Source of the DNA: Chara braunii
Lineage: Eukaryota > Streptophyta > Charophyceae > Charales > Characeae
NCBI GenBank assembly: GCA_003427395.1
Contig: BFEA01000194.1
Location: forward strand, 837,733-901,732
Length of the DNA stretch: 64,000 bases
Direction of reading: 5' to 3'
Under the pieces are notes generated by a model, which worked only from the letters and a program-made list of their open reading frames with translations, did not search any database and was not told the origin of the DNA. Positions 10,965 to 19,558 of the stretch are shown here, one piece after another (positions within the stretch are counted from its first letter, which is position 1; each line of letters starts with the position of its first letter). Both the position numbers and the translations under genes were made by a program.

Positions 10965-11085
10965 ATGTGGTACCCTGAGAAGGGTACCAACCACTGCCCT
11001 CAATGGTATCTCTGATGAAAGTCGAAGCAGACTATCGCTCACCCACATCATATGGAAGGTTTTATAACCTGCAAGTTCATATCCC
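10965..11085 (-). repeat. Inverted fragment of the PLE terminal repeat
   Basis: On the - strand the segment reads GGTGAGCGATAGTCTGCTT ... TTGAGGGCAGTGGTTGGTAC. It matches the direct copies at 11325-11400 and 13962-14040 (GGTGAGTGATAGTCTACTT ... TTGAGGGCAGTGGTTGGTGC). Inverted terminal-repeat pieces are typical of Penelope-like insertions. Confidence 0.75.
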
Positions 11086-11269
11086 ATCATAAGCCAACAC
11101 CCCCCGATGGAATGAAGAAAAGTCTATCACAGCTACAAAATGCGCTCCAAACATGTAGTTGGCAGTAGCGGCACAACATGTTTGGGTAGTGACAACTCGA
11201 CCACTACTGCTGAGCCTGGCTGGAGAAAGCTGTAGCATGGGGCTAGTGAAGTTGCATTTGACGATATAT

Positions 11270-11640
11270 CATGACTTATGATGGAGTGTGAATCGACAAT
11301 TTTTAGAGTTTTCTATTTGGTAAGGGTGAGTGATAATCTGCTTTGATTTTAGTCACAGGTACCTTGAGGGCAGTGGTTTGTGCCCACCTCATGGTATCAA
11401 TTGTCAGACAATTGTTGATGCTTAACCACAACCGGGGTTAAGGTGGATTATTACTTACAGTGTAATCAATTAGGGGATTCTGCAGACTGTCGAGGGTTCA
11501 GGCTCTTGATGAGTCGGTGAAACTCCGACGAAACAGTGTGTCACAACCCTCGGTTTGTTGTCCTTTTCTCCATCTCTGCCTACGGTTTACAGGCAGCTCT
11601 GTTTGGCGATATATACTATATGTGTATTTATATATATATA
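11270..11640 (+). repeat. PLE terminal repeat (pLTR), copy 1
   Basis: The shared blocks in order are ATGATGGAGTGTGAATCGA, GGGTGAGTGATAATCTGC, TACCTTGAGGGCAGTGGTTT, CTTAACCACAACCGGGGTTA, the hammerhead at 11487-11536, a CT-rich stretch, and a TA-rich microsatellite at 11610-11643. The order repeats in copies 2 and 3. Confidence 0.8.
11487..11536 (+). ncRNA. Hammerhead ribozyme, copy 1
   Basis: Type III reading: stem III CTGT (11487-11490) pairs with ACAG (11533-11536), and one further A-T pair extends it. The cleavage triplet is GTC, cutting after C 11491. Stem I is GAG/CTC with a loop. The core is TTGATGA (11506-11512), where C3 of the consensus CTGATGA is changed to T. Stem II is GTCGG/CCGAC with loop TGAAACT, followed by GAAAC. 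The outer flanks CGAGGGTT and AACCCTCG are also complementary, so a type I closure is possible. The C3 change should weaken or abolish cleavage. Confidence 0.85.
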
Positions 11641-11746
11641 TATACATGTAGAGTTTTCCATCTGGTGTGGGTGAGTGATAGTCTACTTTGATTTTGGTTA
11701 AGGTAGATTATCATTTACAGTGTAATCAGTGAGGGGATTCTGCAGA

Positions 11747-11774
11747 CTGTTGAGGGTTCAGCCTCCTGATGAGT
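11747..11774 (+). ncRNA. Hammerhead ribozyme, copy 2, 5' half
   Basis: CTGT-T then stem I GAGG/CCTC around loop GTTCAG, a perfect core CTGATGA (11766-11772), and the first two bases of stem II. The N gap starts inside stem II. The 3' half (GAAACAG, 12675-12681) follows the gap, and its ACAG pairs with CTGT. This is the best preserved 5' half of the three. Confidence 0.75.
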
Positions 11775-12674
11775 NNNNNNNNNNNNNNNNNNNNNNNNNN
11801 NNNNNNNNNNNNNNNNNNNNNNNNNNNNNNNNNNNNNNNNNNNNNNNNNNNNNNNNNNNNNNNNNNNNNNNNNNNNNNNNNNNNNNNNNNNNNNNNNNNN
11901 NNNNNNNNNNNNNNNNNNNNNNNNNNNNNNNNNNNNNNNNNNNNNNNNNNNNNNNNNNNNNNNNNNNNNNNNNNNNNNNNNNNNNNNNNNNNNNNNNNNN
12001 NNNNNNNNNNNNNNNNNNNNNNNNNNNNNNNNNNNNNNNNNNNNNNNNNNNNNNNNNNNNNNNNNNNNNNNNNNNNNNNNNNNNNNNNNNNNNNNNNNNN
12101 NNNNNNNNNNNNNNNNNNNNNNNNNNNNNNNNNNNNNNNNNNNNNNNNNNNNNNNNNNNNNNNNNNNNNNNNNNNNNNNNNNNNNNNNNNNNNNNNNNNN
12201 NNNNNNNNNNNNNNNNNNNNNNNNNNNNNNNNNNNNNNNNNNNNNNNNNNNNNNNNNNNNNNNNNNNNNNNNNNNNNNNNNNNNNNNNNNNNNNNNNNNN
12301 NNNNNNNNNNNNNNNNNNNNNNNNNNNNNNNNNNNNNNNNNNNNNNNNNNNNNNNNNNNNNNNNNNNNNNNNNNNNNNNNNNNNNNNNNNNNNNNNNNNN
12401 NNNNNNNNNNNNNNNNNNNNNNNNNNNNNNNNNNNNNNNNNNNNNNNNNNNNNNNNNNNNNNNNNNNNNNNNNNNNNNNNNNNNNNNNNNNNNNNNNNNN
12501 NNNNNNNNNNNNNNNNNNNNNNNNNNNNNNNNNNNNNNNNNNNNNNNNNNNNNNNNNNNNNNNNNNNNNNNNNNNNNNNNNNNNNNNNNNNNNNNNNNNN
12601 NNNNNNNNNNNNNNNNNNNNNNNNNNNNNNNNNNNNNNNNNNNNNNNNNNNNNNNNNNNNNNNNNNNNNNNNNN
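11775..12674. other. Assembly gap of 900 N
   Basis: Unknown sequence. It begins and ends inside the same ribozyme fold, so the true gap may be either a few bases or one or more whole repeat units. Open frames across it are artefacts. Confidence 1.
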
Positions 12675-12690
12675 GAAACAGTTTGTCACA
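12675..12690 (+). ncRNA. Hammerhead ribozyme, 3' half after the gap
   Basis: GAAACAG gives the conserved GAAA and the 3' strand of stem III. GTTTGTCACAG follows, as in copy 1 (GTGTGTCACAA). It could belong to copy 2 or to a further copy lost in the gap. Confidence 0.65.
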
Positions 12691-12783
12691 GCCCCTCGTT
12701 TGTTGTCCTCTTCTCTCTCTCTGCCTACGGTTTACCGGGCAGTTCTGTTTGTGACGATATATATATCTTTATATATACATACA

Positions 12784-13799
12784 CATGGTTACCAACCCGT
12801 ATGTACAGAGGCTCCCGGGCCGACCTCCATACGTTTGGGCGTTCGAGGTCGGAACCTGAAGGGGTTCGGCCCCCGCCAAAACTTGTTTCGAGGCCTAAAA
12901 ACAATATTATTTTTTTCTAGGCTACCAGCCGGGCCGCCCGGGTCCCGGGTGGCTAGCCCGTGCAAGGACCAAGGAAGATACCAAAAAAAAAAAAAAAAAA
13001 AAAAAATCCAAAAAATCCGAAAAAACACTATGTCAGGCAGAAAAATAAAATGAACAACTTTTGCCTCAGGGTCACACCGGAATTCTTCACCAAATTTAGA
13101 ATAAAAAATAAATTTTAAAAATAATTCTTTTATTTTTATTTTCCCGGCCGGGCAAGTTACCCCGGGCCACTCTGGTAGCCTCGATTTTTTTGTTTTTTTT
13201 TTGTCAGTTGTTTACGATGTGAGGTACATGTGCATAAATTTTGAAGGCATTTTGCCAAGCCAAAAACATAGGGAAAAAAAATGGCGGTGTCAAAATGTGC
13301 TCCACCACTCATTATTTTGTTTTTTCCCTCTTTTGAATTCTTTTTGCTTTTTGTTTTCACTTTATTTCGGGGCCTAAACAATTTTTTTTTTTTTTAACAA
13401 GTTTTGATTGATGTGAGATACACATCTATAGATTCTCATGACATTGGACTAAGCCAAAAACAAATGAAAAATCGCCAAAGATGGTGATGTTTAAAATGTG
13501 CCCGCCCACACACTGATTTTAATTTTATTCAATTTTGTTATTTTTCTTATTACCATTTGTTTTTCGTACTTTATTTTTATTTCAAATTTGGTAAATAATT
13601 TAGATGTAACAATGGGAAAACTGTTGTTTAGTTTATTTTTTTGCACAACATATATGTTTTTCGTTTATTTATTATTATATTTTTTTATTTTTTATTTTTT
13701 TCCGCGTTTGGTTAGAACAGTCGAACACGTCTACCAGGGGCCTAAACACTCGGGTGTTCAGGTTCGGTCGTTTGGCGCTGACTGAACGTTGGCTACCAT
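12784..13799. mobile_element. Non-autonomous hAT-like DNA transposon nested in the PLE
   Basis: Terminal inverted repeats: CATGGTTACCAAC at the left and GTTGGCTACCAT at the right. It sits inside the TA-rich microsatellite of the PLE repeat, which continues on the other side. Both ends carry GC-rich subterminal motifs (CCGGGCC, GGTCGG) and the middle is AT-rich with an A22 run at 12983-13006. No transposase frame. The ends resemble those of the element at 27621-28867 (CATGGCAACCG). A clear target duplication cannot be read because the target is a simple repeat. Confidence 0.6.
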
Positions 13800-14265
13800 A
13801 TATATATATATGTATGTGTATATACCATGTTGTGCCTCTAGTGCCAAAGGCGTGTTTGAAGTGTATGTTTCGATGGTGAATATACCTTTCTTTGTTTCGT
13901 GGGTGTTTTGCTGGCTTGTGATGGGGTGTGAACCGATGGTCTGTAAAGTTTTCCATCTAGTGTTGGTGAGTGATAGTCTACTTTGATTTTCGTCATAGGT
14001 ACCTTGAGGGCAGTGGTTGGTGCCCACCTCAGGGTATCAGTTGTCGGGCAGTCGTTGATGCTTAACCACAACCGGGGTTAAGAAAAGTTATCACTTACAA
14101 TGTAATTAGTTAGGGGATTTCGCAAACTGTTGAGGGTTGAGCCTCCTGATGAGTCGGTGAAACTTCAACGAAACAATTTTTCCTAACCCCTCATTTTTTC
14201 TCCTCTTTTTTCTCTCTACAACGGTTCATCGGACAGTTCGGTTTGACGATATATATATATTAACG
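13800..14265 (+). repeat. PLE terminal repeat, copy 3
   Basis: The microsatellite resumes at 13800. TGATGGGGTGTGAACCGATG, GGTGAGTGATAGTCTACTTT, TACCTTGAGGGCAGTGGTTG and CTTAACCACAACCGGGGTTA then occur in the same order as in copy 1, followed by a hammerhead and a CT-rich tail. The RT region follows directly. Confidence 0.8.
14127..14176 (+). ncRNA. Hammerhead ribozyme, copy 3 (decayed stem II)
   Basis: Core CTGATGA (14146-14152) and GAAAC are intact, and stem I GAGG/CCTC is intact. Stem II is GTCGG facing TCAAC with mismatches, and stem III CTGT/ACAA has one mismatch. The outer flanks TGAGGGTT and AACCCCTCA still pair, with C-G of copy 1 replaced by T-A. It is probably inactive. Confidence 0.75.
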
Positions 14266-14410
14266 AGTGACCTCCTTACAAATCGTTGCCTAGCAGAATG
14301 ACTAGTTCGTTGTATCTCAGTGTTGCTTTGCAAGGAGTGATCTCGATTCTTTGGAAAATGACACTGAGCTCTATTAGTAACTTGGTGTTCGATGGTGTTG
14401 GATCGTTCGT

Positions 14411-15335
14411 AGTGTTGATGAAGTGGCGATTGACCCGAAAACCAGTGCGGCATCTCTTTTTGGCCTCTCTCTTCACACTGTTGACTTTACTACAATGTAC
14501 ACCACCCTTCCTCATGACAACATTTTGAATAATGTGGCAAAAGTTATTGATGAAGCCCATGCTTATGCCCTTCGGCATGCTCGCACGCATTTACATTGTA
14601 ATGCCCTGAACATGGTTATTTGAGGACCTCGTTGTGGCCAATGGACAACTGATTCAGGCCCCAACACCCTTTCTGTTTCTCAAATTCTCCAACATCTTCC
14701 CTTTGTTGTAGAAAACATTATTCTATACACTAGAGATGACATATTTCATAAACAAATTATTGGTATTCCAATGGGAGCAAATGCTGACCCATAAATTTAT
14801 AATTTGACGTTGTATTGGGATGAAGCACGCTTTGTTTATGACATTCGTTAACATGATTCCCTGCAACGCAAGCAGTGGCTGCTCTTACCAGCACTACTAG
14901 CGAGTGCAATGGCTGTTATAATAATAAAAAAAAAGTGATCTTTAAGTCGCTTAGCAATATGTTTTCACTTATCGCCTCATTGACGATGTTCTTTCATGGA
15001 GCCAATTATATCCTCCACCAGAGTACTATGGACTTGAGTGGAAAAAAACTATGACGACAATTGAGTCATGTACCTTTTAGGTATGCATCTATGGGTCCAT
15101 TTTGATGGCTCGCTTCGCATGAGGGTTTTTGATAAAGCGGTTGCTTGGGACTTCCCTGCCATTCGTTATCGAAGTGCGACCTCCAACATCCCTTCCCATC
15201 AACCGACTGGTATGTTCAAATGGGCAATTGATCAGTTTTCAACAAATCTGTAACAATTGGTTGGACTTTCAAACTGCGGCAACATCATTTACTTGTTGCA
15301 TGCTTTCTCATGGAACTGGCATTTCGTTAAAACTG
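14411..15335 (+). pseudogene. Penelope-like reverse transcriptase, decayed
   Basis: PLE reverse transcriptases are related to telomerase RT. Readable motifs in order: HTVDFTTMYTTLPHDNIL (finger/palm motif A with its aspartate, near 14480), IIGIPMGANADP (motif B, near 14770), YRLIDDVLSW (catalytic DD of motif C, near 14975), then FLGMHLWVHFDGSLRMRVFD and a following block near 15080-15240 typical of the region after motif C. In-frame stops at about 14622, 14792 and 14850, an A-rich insertion near 14920 and a frame change near 15078 break it. The motif set fits PLE better than gypsy or LINE RT, and the adjoining hammerheads support this. Confidence 0.8.
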
Positions 15336-15608
15336 ACATTTTTTTTCTAAATTCACGAAAGTGGACTTAGTCCAAATTTCATTGCTCATTGGGTGCGAAA
15401 GTGGTTATCTCACTTTGTCCATCTTATGTACCTCAACGTAAACTACCGTTAACATACATCCTATGATCAGATTATCGGGAGTTGTCACAACACCCGATGA
15501 TCTGATCATCCGACGTCATGGGGACAAAAAAACACTAAAAAATGTTGTTTTTTTGTACGCTCAATTTCGTGAATTTAGAAAAAAATGTCAGTTTTAACGA
15601 AATTTCAG
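15318..15608. repeat. Inverted repeat around the palindrome
   Basis: About 15318-15360 (CATTTCGTTAAAACTGACAT then TTCTAAATTCACGAA) is the reverse complement of about 15563-15606 (TTCGTGAATTTAGAA then ATGTCAGTTTTAACGAAATT). This looks like a foldback or rearranged copy of the PLE 3' part. Confidence 0.75.
15464..15508. repeat. Long perfect-loop palindrome (hairpin)
   Basis: TGATCAGATTATCGGG faces CCCGATGATCTGATCA with one mismatch, and the centre (GTTGTCACAAC) is palindromic too. It lies between the inverted copies noted at 15322 and 15565. It could be the centre of a foldback element. Confidence 0.85.
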
Positions 15609-15962
15609 TTATGGGCATTCCAACCAATCCTTGCTAAGAGGTGGATCTGCTACATGCGCTCTCACCAACGTCGCTATCCTATGCATTTGACGCGTCCCTC
15701 TCAATGGTTCGACACTACGCTGTGATGGTCTTTGTATCATCCACTTTCTTATTCGCCCGTACGCTCAATTTCGTGAATTTAGAAAAAAAATGTCAGTTTT
15801 AACGAAATGTCAGTTATGGGAATTCCAACCAATCCTTGCTAAGGGGTGGATCTACTACATGCGCTCTCACCAATGTCGCTATCCTATGCATTTGACGCGT
15901 CCCTCTCAATGGTTCGACACTACGCTGTGATGGTCTTTGTATCATCCACTTTCTTATTCGCC
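15555..15962. repeat. 204-bp tandem duplication
   Basis: The unit starting GTACGCTCAATTTCGTGAAT begins at 15555 and 15759, nearly identical. The second copy ends at the junction with the - strand gypsy element at about 15963. Confidence 0.9.
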
Positions 15963-15986
15963 CCCTCGACCTTGCTGACTAGGGAG

Positions 15987-16499
15987 TCAACACTCATGGT
16001 CCCTCAACTTCACATCCGCATCTATAGCTTCCCCCCAATCTGTACCTAAGAGAATGTCAAAAGGGAGATTATCTTCCACCAAGAGAGTCAGAGAGTGGAG
16101 AACGCGTTCCACCTTCCCCTCTGCTTCGAGCCGAAAGTATGTCTGAATCCCCTCAACATATCCATCTATCACAATCTCGCTACTATTCGCTAATTTACTT
16201 ACTACGGGTTCTTCCAACTGTTTTACCTTTAGTCCGAGACACAACTTTTGCAGACCTTTCTTACTAATATAGTTGCGTGTTGATCCACTGTCAATCATAC
16301 AATCTACTCTTACTTTATTGAATTCTGGATCTGCAATAATTAGCTGCCCTTTTCGTTTTTTCATTTGGACCCAGGCTTTGCGACGAGTGACCAACTCTTC
16401 ACCCATGCCTGCGAGGGATCCACCTAGAGAGGTACATACACTAACTACCTCTAGACAACTAACTAGGTGGGGATCGTTTATCTTTTTAGTTTCTGCCAC
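15987..16499 (-). pseudogene. Gypsy aspartic protease (pol N-terminal part)
   Basis: The active site MIDSGSTRNYIS is intact (D-S-G-S), about 60 residues into the frame. The second block DNLPFDILLGTDW follows about 80 residues later. This is the only protease of the four gypsy copies here with a canonical D-S-G triad. The frame ends at a stop at 15987, where the homology to pol also ends. It would process Gag-Pol in the virus-like particle, but the copy lacks everything downstream. Confidence 0.8.
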
Positions 16500-16599
16500 A
16501 GGAACCTTCGAATGGGAGGATGCCGGTCTGCTTGCATCCGAAGTTCCTGTAGAGGCAACTGAAACCTCTACTGGATGTTCCCTTTTGGTTGTTGGTCGT

Positions 16600-17140
16600 C
16601 TAGGCAGAAGGGAACGATGTGGTTAGGGTCACCACATTTGAGGCATTGATCAACGACTTTCTTTTCTTTTCAAACTTTTTCTGTGATCCCTAACTTTTCC
16701 CAAGGTCTACCTTCGGGCAGGCCATGATGGGGTGGATACGGATGATCCCAGTTCCCGTTCCACGTGCCTCTTCCTCTTCCCCCTGTGGAGTTGGGTCCTC
16801 GACCACCTTGCGAGGGACCATTGCCCCTTCCTCCCACGTAGTAGCTTCCTTCGCCACCAGCCCTCTGGGTGTCGGGTCCTCTTTCTCCACGACCGCGACT
16901 TCCTCTTCCTCTGCCACGACCTCTTCCTTGTCGCCCTCCCCCGTGGGCTGCAACGACCACGTAGTCTCCCTCTTGAACTACCGATCCGTTGTGTGCATCT
17001 CCCTCCATACCATAGTCTATCTGGTCGTAGGAGAGAGTTTCGACACCTCCTTCTTCAAAGGTCAGAAGAAGGTTGTCTTTCCTAGGAATACTTTCTGAGA
17101 TCGTACGGTTTTGGCATTTCTTGCCGGCTTGCAGATCTTT
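16600..17140 (-). pseudogene. Gag RG-rich linker and CCHC zinc knuckle
   Basis: An Arg-Gly-rich stretch (GRQGRGRGRGRGSRGRGERG at about 16930) leads to a canonical CX2CX4HX4C knuckle, CLKCGDPNHIVPFC, at about 16600-16650. A TGA near 16668 separates the two in the same frame, and a TGA near 17141 separates the linker from the capsid. The knuckle and RG-rich part would bind element RNA. Unlike this copy, the knuckles of the two other - strand gypsy elements have only three residues between the second Cys and His. Confidence 0.75.
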
Positions 17141-17608
17141 TCAATAATGGCAGTAGGTTGCCTCCACCAAGAAACCCGCGTGATCTAACGCGATCTTGCT
17201 GAACTTCTCATAGGTCATCCCCTCTTCCTTGGTACGGGGATATAGCTGAGTGCAGAGAGGATCGGGTAGTGCTCTAGCAAAGTTATTAAGAATCTGCATT
17301 GGGGTGAGTCCATGCTCAGCGCATTGCAGAAGTTCGTCCATGGTAGATTTAAGTGCGGATACACTTTTCCATTTCCTATCTGCGATATTCAAGATTAACA
17401 TTTCAGTTCTCCGGAGTACGTTCTTATCTTCAAATCGTTCCCGGACCGCTTTAAATAAATCTTCAATACAGGTTTGCTGGGAATATTCTACCATAGACTG
17501 ACAATTAACTTCTTTCTGCAGCGAAATTGCAAAACTCATTGCATCTCCGACCATACACAAACTGGCCATGAGAACCCTGTCCCAATACGGAATACGTTGC
17601 CCGTACAC
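17141..17608 (-). pseudogene. Gag capsid domain
   Basis: 155 codons in the same frame as the neighbouring Gag pieces. Retrotransposon-gag features: WDRVLMAS, then CIEDLFKAVRERFEDKNVLRRTEM (helix with R/F/D pattern) and a C-terminal HGLTPMQILNNFARALPDPL. It lacks its own start: a TAA at 17609 separates it from the upstream part, so this is one gene broken by a point mutation. It would form the particle shell. Confidence 0.75.
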
Positions 17609-18430
17609 TTAGGACTCAACCGCTGCAATCCAATGCAAAACACTTTCTTCCTTTTTGTCGGTATATGTCCACGACACTTTTATCTTTCTGACTTCCCCTA
17701 CGTCTTCTTGCACCACACCCTTTTTCTTCTTATCTCCGTCTCCATCACCATTTCCATCTCCTCCATCTCCTTCACTGCTACTTACCAATTTCTCAATCAC
17801 GGTGGGGGTCAAAGTTTTATTGATCTGCTCGTTTAGTTTTACAATGTATGCTTGCATATGTTGATCAACTTCTGCTGCAGATCTCTGTAGGAAGGCATTC
17901 CAAACTCCCTCAGGTTCATACTGATGGGCTTCAACTTTCTGCAAGGTCTTGCTCATCGCTGCCAACTCCTGCTTTGTATGGAGAACAATTTCTGTCAAGA
18001 GAGCAAGTTGTTCTTCTGTTGCTGTTTGCTTTCCTTTCTGCGCTCGTAATTCTCTTTGCAACCTTTCACCCTTTGCCTGCAGTTTTTTCCTTTCTTTCAG
18101 CTCTTGTCGCTTTGCAGCTAACATTTTGCTGTGCAATTCTGTTCGTTTTTCTTCCAGCAAGAGTTCCTTTTCTCCTTTGTCTTCAATTGATGCCAGTTTC
18201 GCGATAAACGTATCCCGTTCTTCATCCGTCTCTTCAATCCTTTCGCTAGAATAGCTATATTGGTCATACCAATTTAAGGGTCTGACCTGTATATTCAACC
18301 CACCAGTCTGACTGCTTTTGCCCCTTTCAGTTCGACGTCTGATGAGTCTGTCTGCGTCATCTGCAGGTTCATCTTCTTCCTCTATGGTCTTTAATTCTTC
18401 CTGCAATTCTTTTTCGATCTTTTCTTTCAA
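17609..18430 (-). pseudogene. Gag N-terminal coiled-coil region
   Basis: 273 codons rich in Glu, Lys, Arg and Leu with heptad-like spacing (residues 75-170, e.g. ELKERKKLQAKGERLQRELR). An acidic Gly/Asp stretch (GDGGDGNGDGDGDKKKK) precedes a conserved turn (KVSWTYTDKKEESVLHWIAAVES). A similar coiled-coil start occurs in the gag at 38501-39037. The frame is shifted relative to the next piece at 18438. Confidence 0.7.
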
Positions 18431-18437
18431 CTCTTTT

Positions 18438-18719
18438 TTAATTCTTTCTTTTTCTATTTGAGTTTTCTTCCTCAGCTCTTCTTCTTTCTGTTTCTTTTTC
18501 TGTTCTTCTTTCTTTCTTTTTCTCGGCTAAGCGGCGGTCTACTTCTGCCTGCTCTGCTGCTGAGAGTCCGGGTTTCGCAGTTCCGGATCTCATCATCATG
18601 CGGGAGGTGCACACTCTCCGAAAGCCGAGAGGAAAGAAGAAACGGAATAATGGCCCCAAAAGAACAGACTGAGCCACCATCCCGTACATGGGATAGTCAT
18701 CCATGGTGGAGAACAGCAC
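18438..18719 (-). pseudogene. Gag extreme N terminus
   Basis: MMMRSGTAKPGLSAAEQAEV and a charged Lys/Arg/Glu helix continue the coiled-coil of the next feature one frame off. The likely original start is a Met in the MMMRSG group near 18600, as residues before it do not look like Gag. Right of it lies leader sequence. Confidence 0.5.
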
Positions 18720-19540
18720 AGGGGAGACCTCCGCTGGACCACCAAGTAGCTACCCCAGATCCTAGTCTACTTGAGTGGATGAGATCTGTAACTTTTTTTT
18801 TTTTTTTTTTAAGTCTGGATGTCGCTGCTTCAGAATAACGAAATTTAATCATGCAAATAATTTACAACGTTTTCTTATTCAGAAGTCCTTTTTTTTTTAA
18901 TTTGCTTGCTTGTTGTCTGTCTTCCACTTCGCTGTGTCTTTTTGCAAACACTAATTAATCTAGATGGCTGGTCTTAGGCGCAGGAGTTGACTGATGTCAA
19001 ATATACTGGACAATACTTCAGAACAACTCCGATTCGTCCAGATTGATTATGCTTAGGGTCCACTTCTAATCTGACGTGGCAGACTGCCTCAACTCCCAAT
19101 CAATCCTAGCTTACAACTACTCGTCAGACCAGATGAGAGGTCAGTGAGAACAGATGTTGACTCTCTATCCTGACTCAGACTCTACTGCCCTGACTGCCAG
19201 ACCAGACCCAGATATTATGACCAGACAGCAGCAGCGACCTCCAGAGGGAAGGAAAAGGACACACAACACACAGATTTGCAATGAATTGAGGTAAGTGGGA
19301 CAGGAAGTTCTTCTCTTCTTTGTAGCCGTCGATGAAGACTCCACGTTCGCTCCGATTGCTCCAATCGCAGGTAAGTCTTCTCCTCCTTAGCCCCTTCTTC
19401 TTCGGCAAACTTCCCCCTCTATCCCAATCCAACTCTACTTCGCCTCTCTTCTTACTTCGTCTCTCGCCGGCTATACTCAAGCCAGCTTATCCTTCTCGCC
19501 GGCCATGATCATGCCAGCGCGTCCAGTGAGAGTAACAAGT
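18720..19540. other. Leader region of the gypsy fragment
   Basis: Untranslated leader between primer site and gag. A T18 run at 18791-18810, a T10 run near 18889 and CTGACGTGGCAG at 19071 are the only marked features. Confidence 0.5.
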
Positions 19541-19555
19541 TCTGCTCCGATACCA
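19541..19555 (-). promoter_or_regulatory. Primer-binding site (initiator tRNA-Met-like)
   Basis: On the - strand it reads TGGTATCGGAGCAGA, 11 of 12 matches to the plant initiator tRNA-Met site TGGTATCAGAGC. The LTR edge is expected three bases away, where + strand TG at 19559 gives the CA end on the - strand. The reverse transcriptase would start minus-strand cDNA here. Confidence 0.75.
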
Positions 19556-19558
19556 AAT

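Larger units (their letters stand above)
11641..12783 (+). repeat. PLE terminal repeat, copy 2, split by an assembly gap
   Basis: 11648-11774 repeats the GTAGAGTTTTCCATCTGGTG ... GGGGATTCTGCAGACTGTTG block of copy 1, but lacks the part between the GATTTTGGTTAAGG junction and the GGCAGTGG block. After the gap, 12675-12783 continues with GAAACAG, the CT-rich stretch and the TA-rich microsatellite. Confidence 0.7.
10965..15350 (+). mobile_element. Penelope-like retroelement with hammerhead ribozymes in its terminal repeats
   Basis: Three direct copies of a terminal repeat (pLTR) and one inverted fragment precede a decayed RT gene with Penelope-type motifs. Each direct copy holds a hammerhead ribozyme on the + strand, the same strand as the RT. 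Penelope-like elements (PLEs) are known to carry hammerheads in their terminal repeats, with canonical ones in plants. No GIY-YIG endonuclease was seen; it may be lost or outside the copy. The element is interrupted by an N gap (11775-12674) and a DNA transposon (12784-13799). Confidence 0.8.
15970..19555 (-). mobile_element. Ty3/gypsy element fragment: gag and protease with primer site
   Basis: On the - strand, from right to left: primer-binding site, leader, gag (coiled-coil N part, capsid, RG-rich linker, CCHC knuckle) and protease. Sequence stops at about 15970 where the 204-bp duplication begins, so RT, RNase H and integrase are missing. Gag is kept nearly in frame with only a few stops. 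A 5' LTR is expected to the right of 19556. Confidence 0.85.

Noticed and set aside
11487-11560. Type I hammerhead as main reading
   Set aside because: Stem III (ACA/TGT) and the outer helix pair, but the bases next to the core (before CTGATGA and after GTC) do not. The type III reading pairs at all three stems, so I used it and kept type I as an alternative.
11715-12920. Three open frames of 324-383 codons
   Set aside because: They run through 900 N and are mostly X; artefacts of the gap.
18341-18370. CTGATGAGTCTG as another hammerhead core
   Set aside because: No stem II and no GAAA follow; it lies in gag coding sequence.
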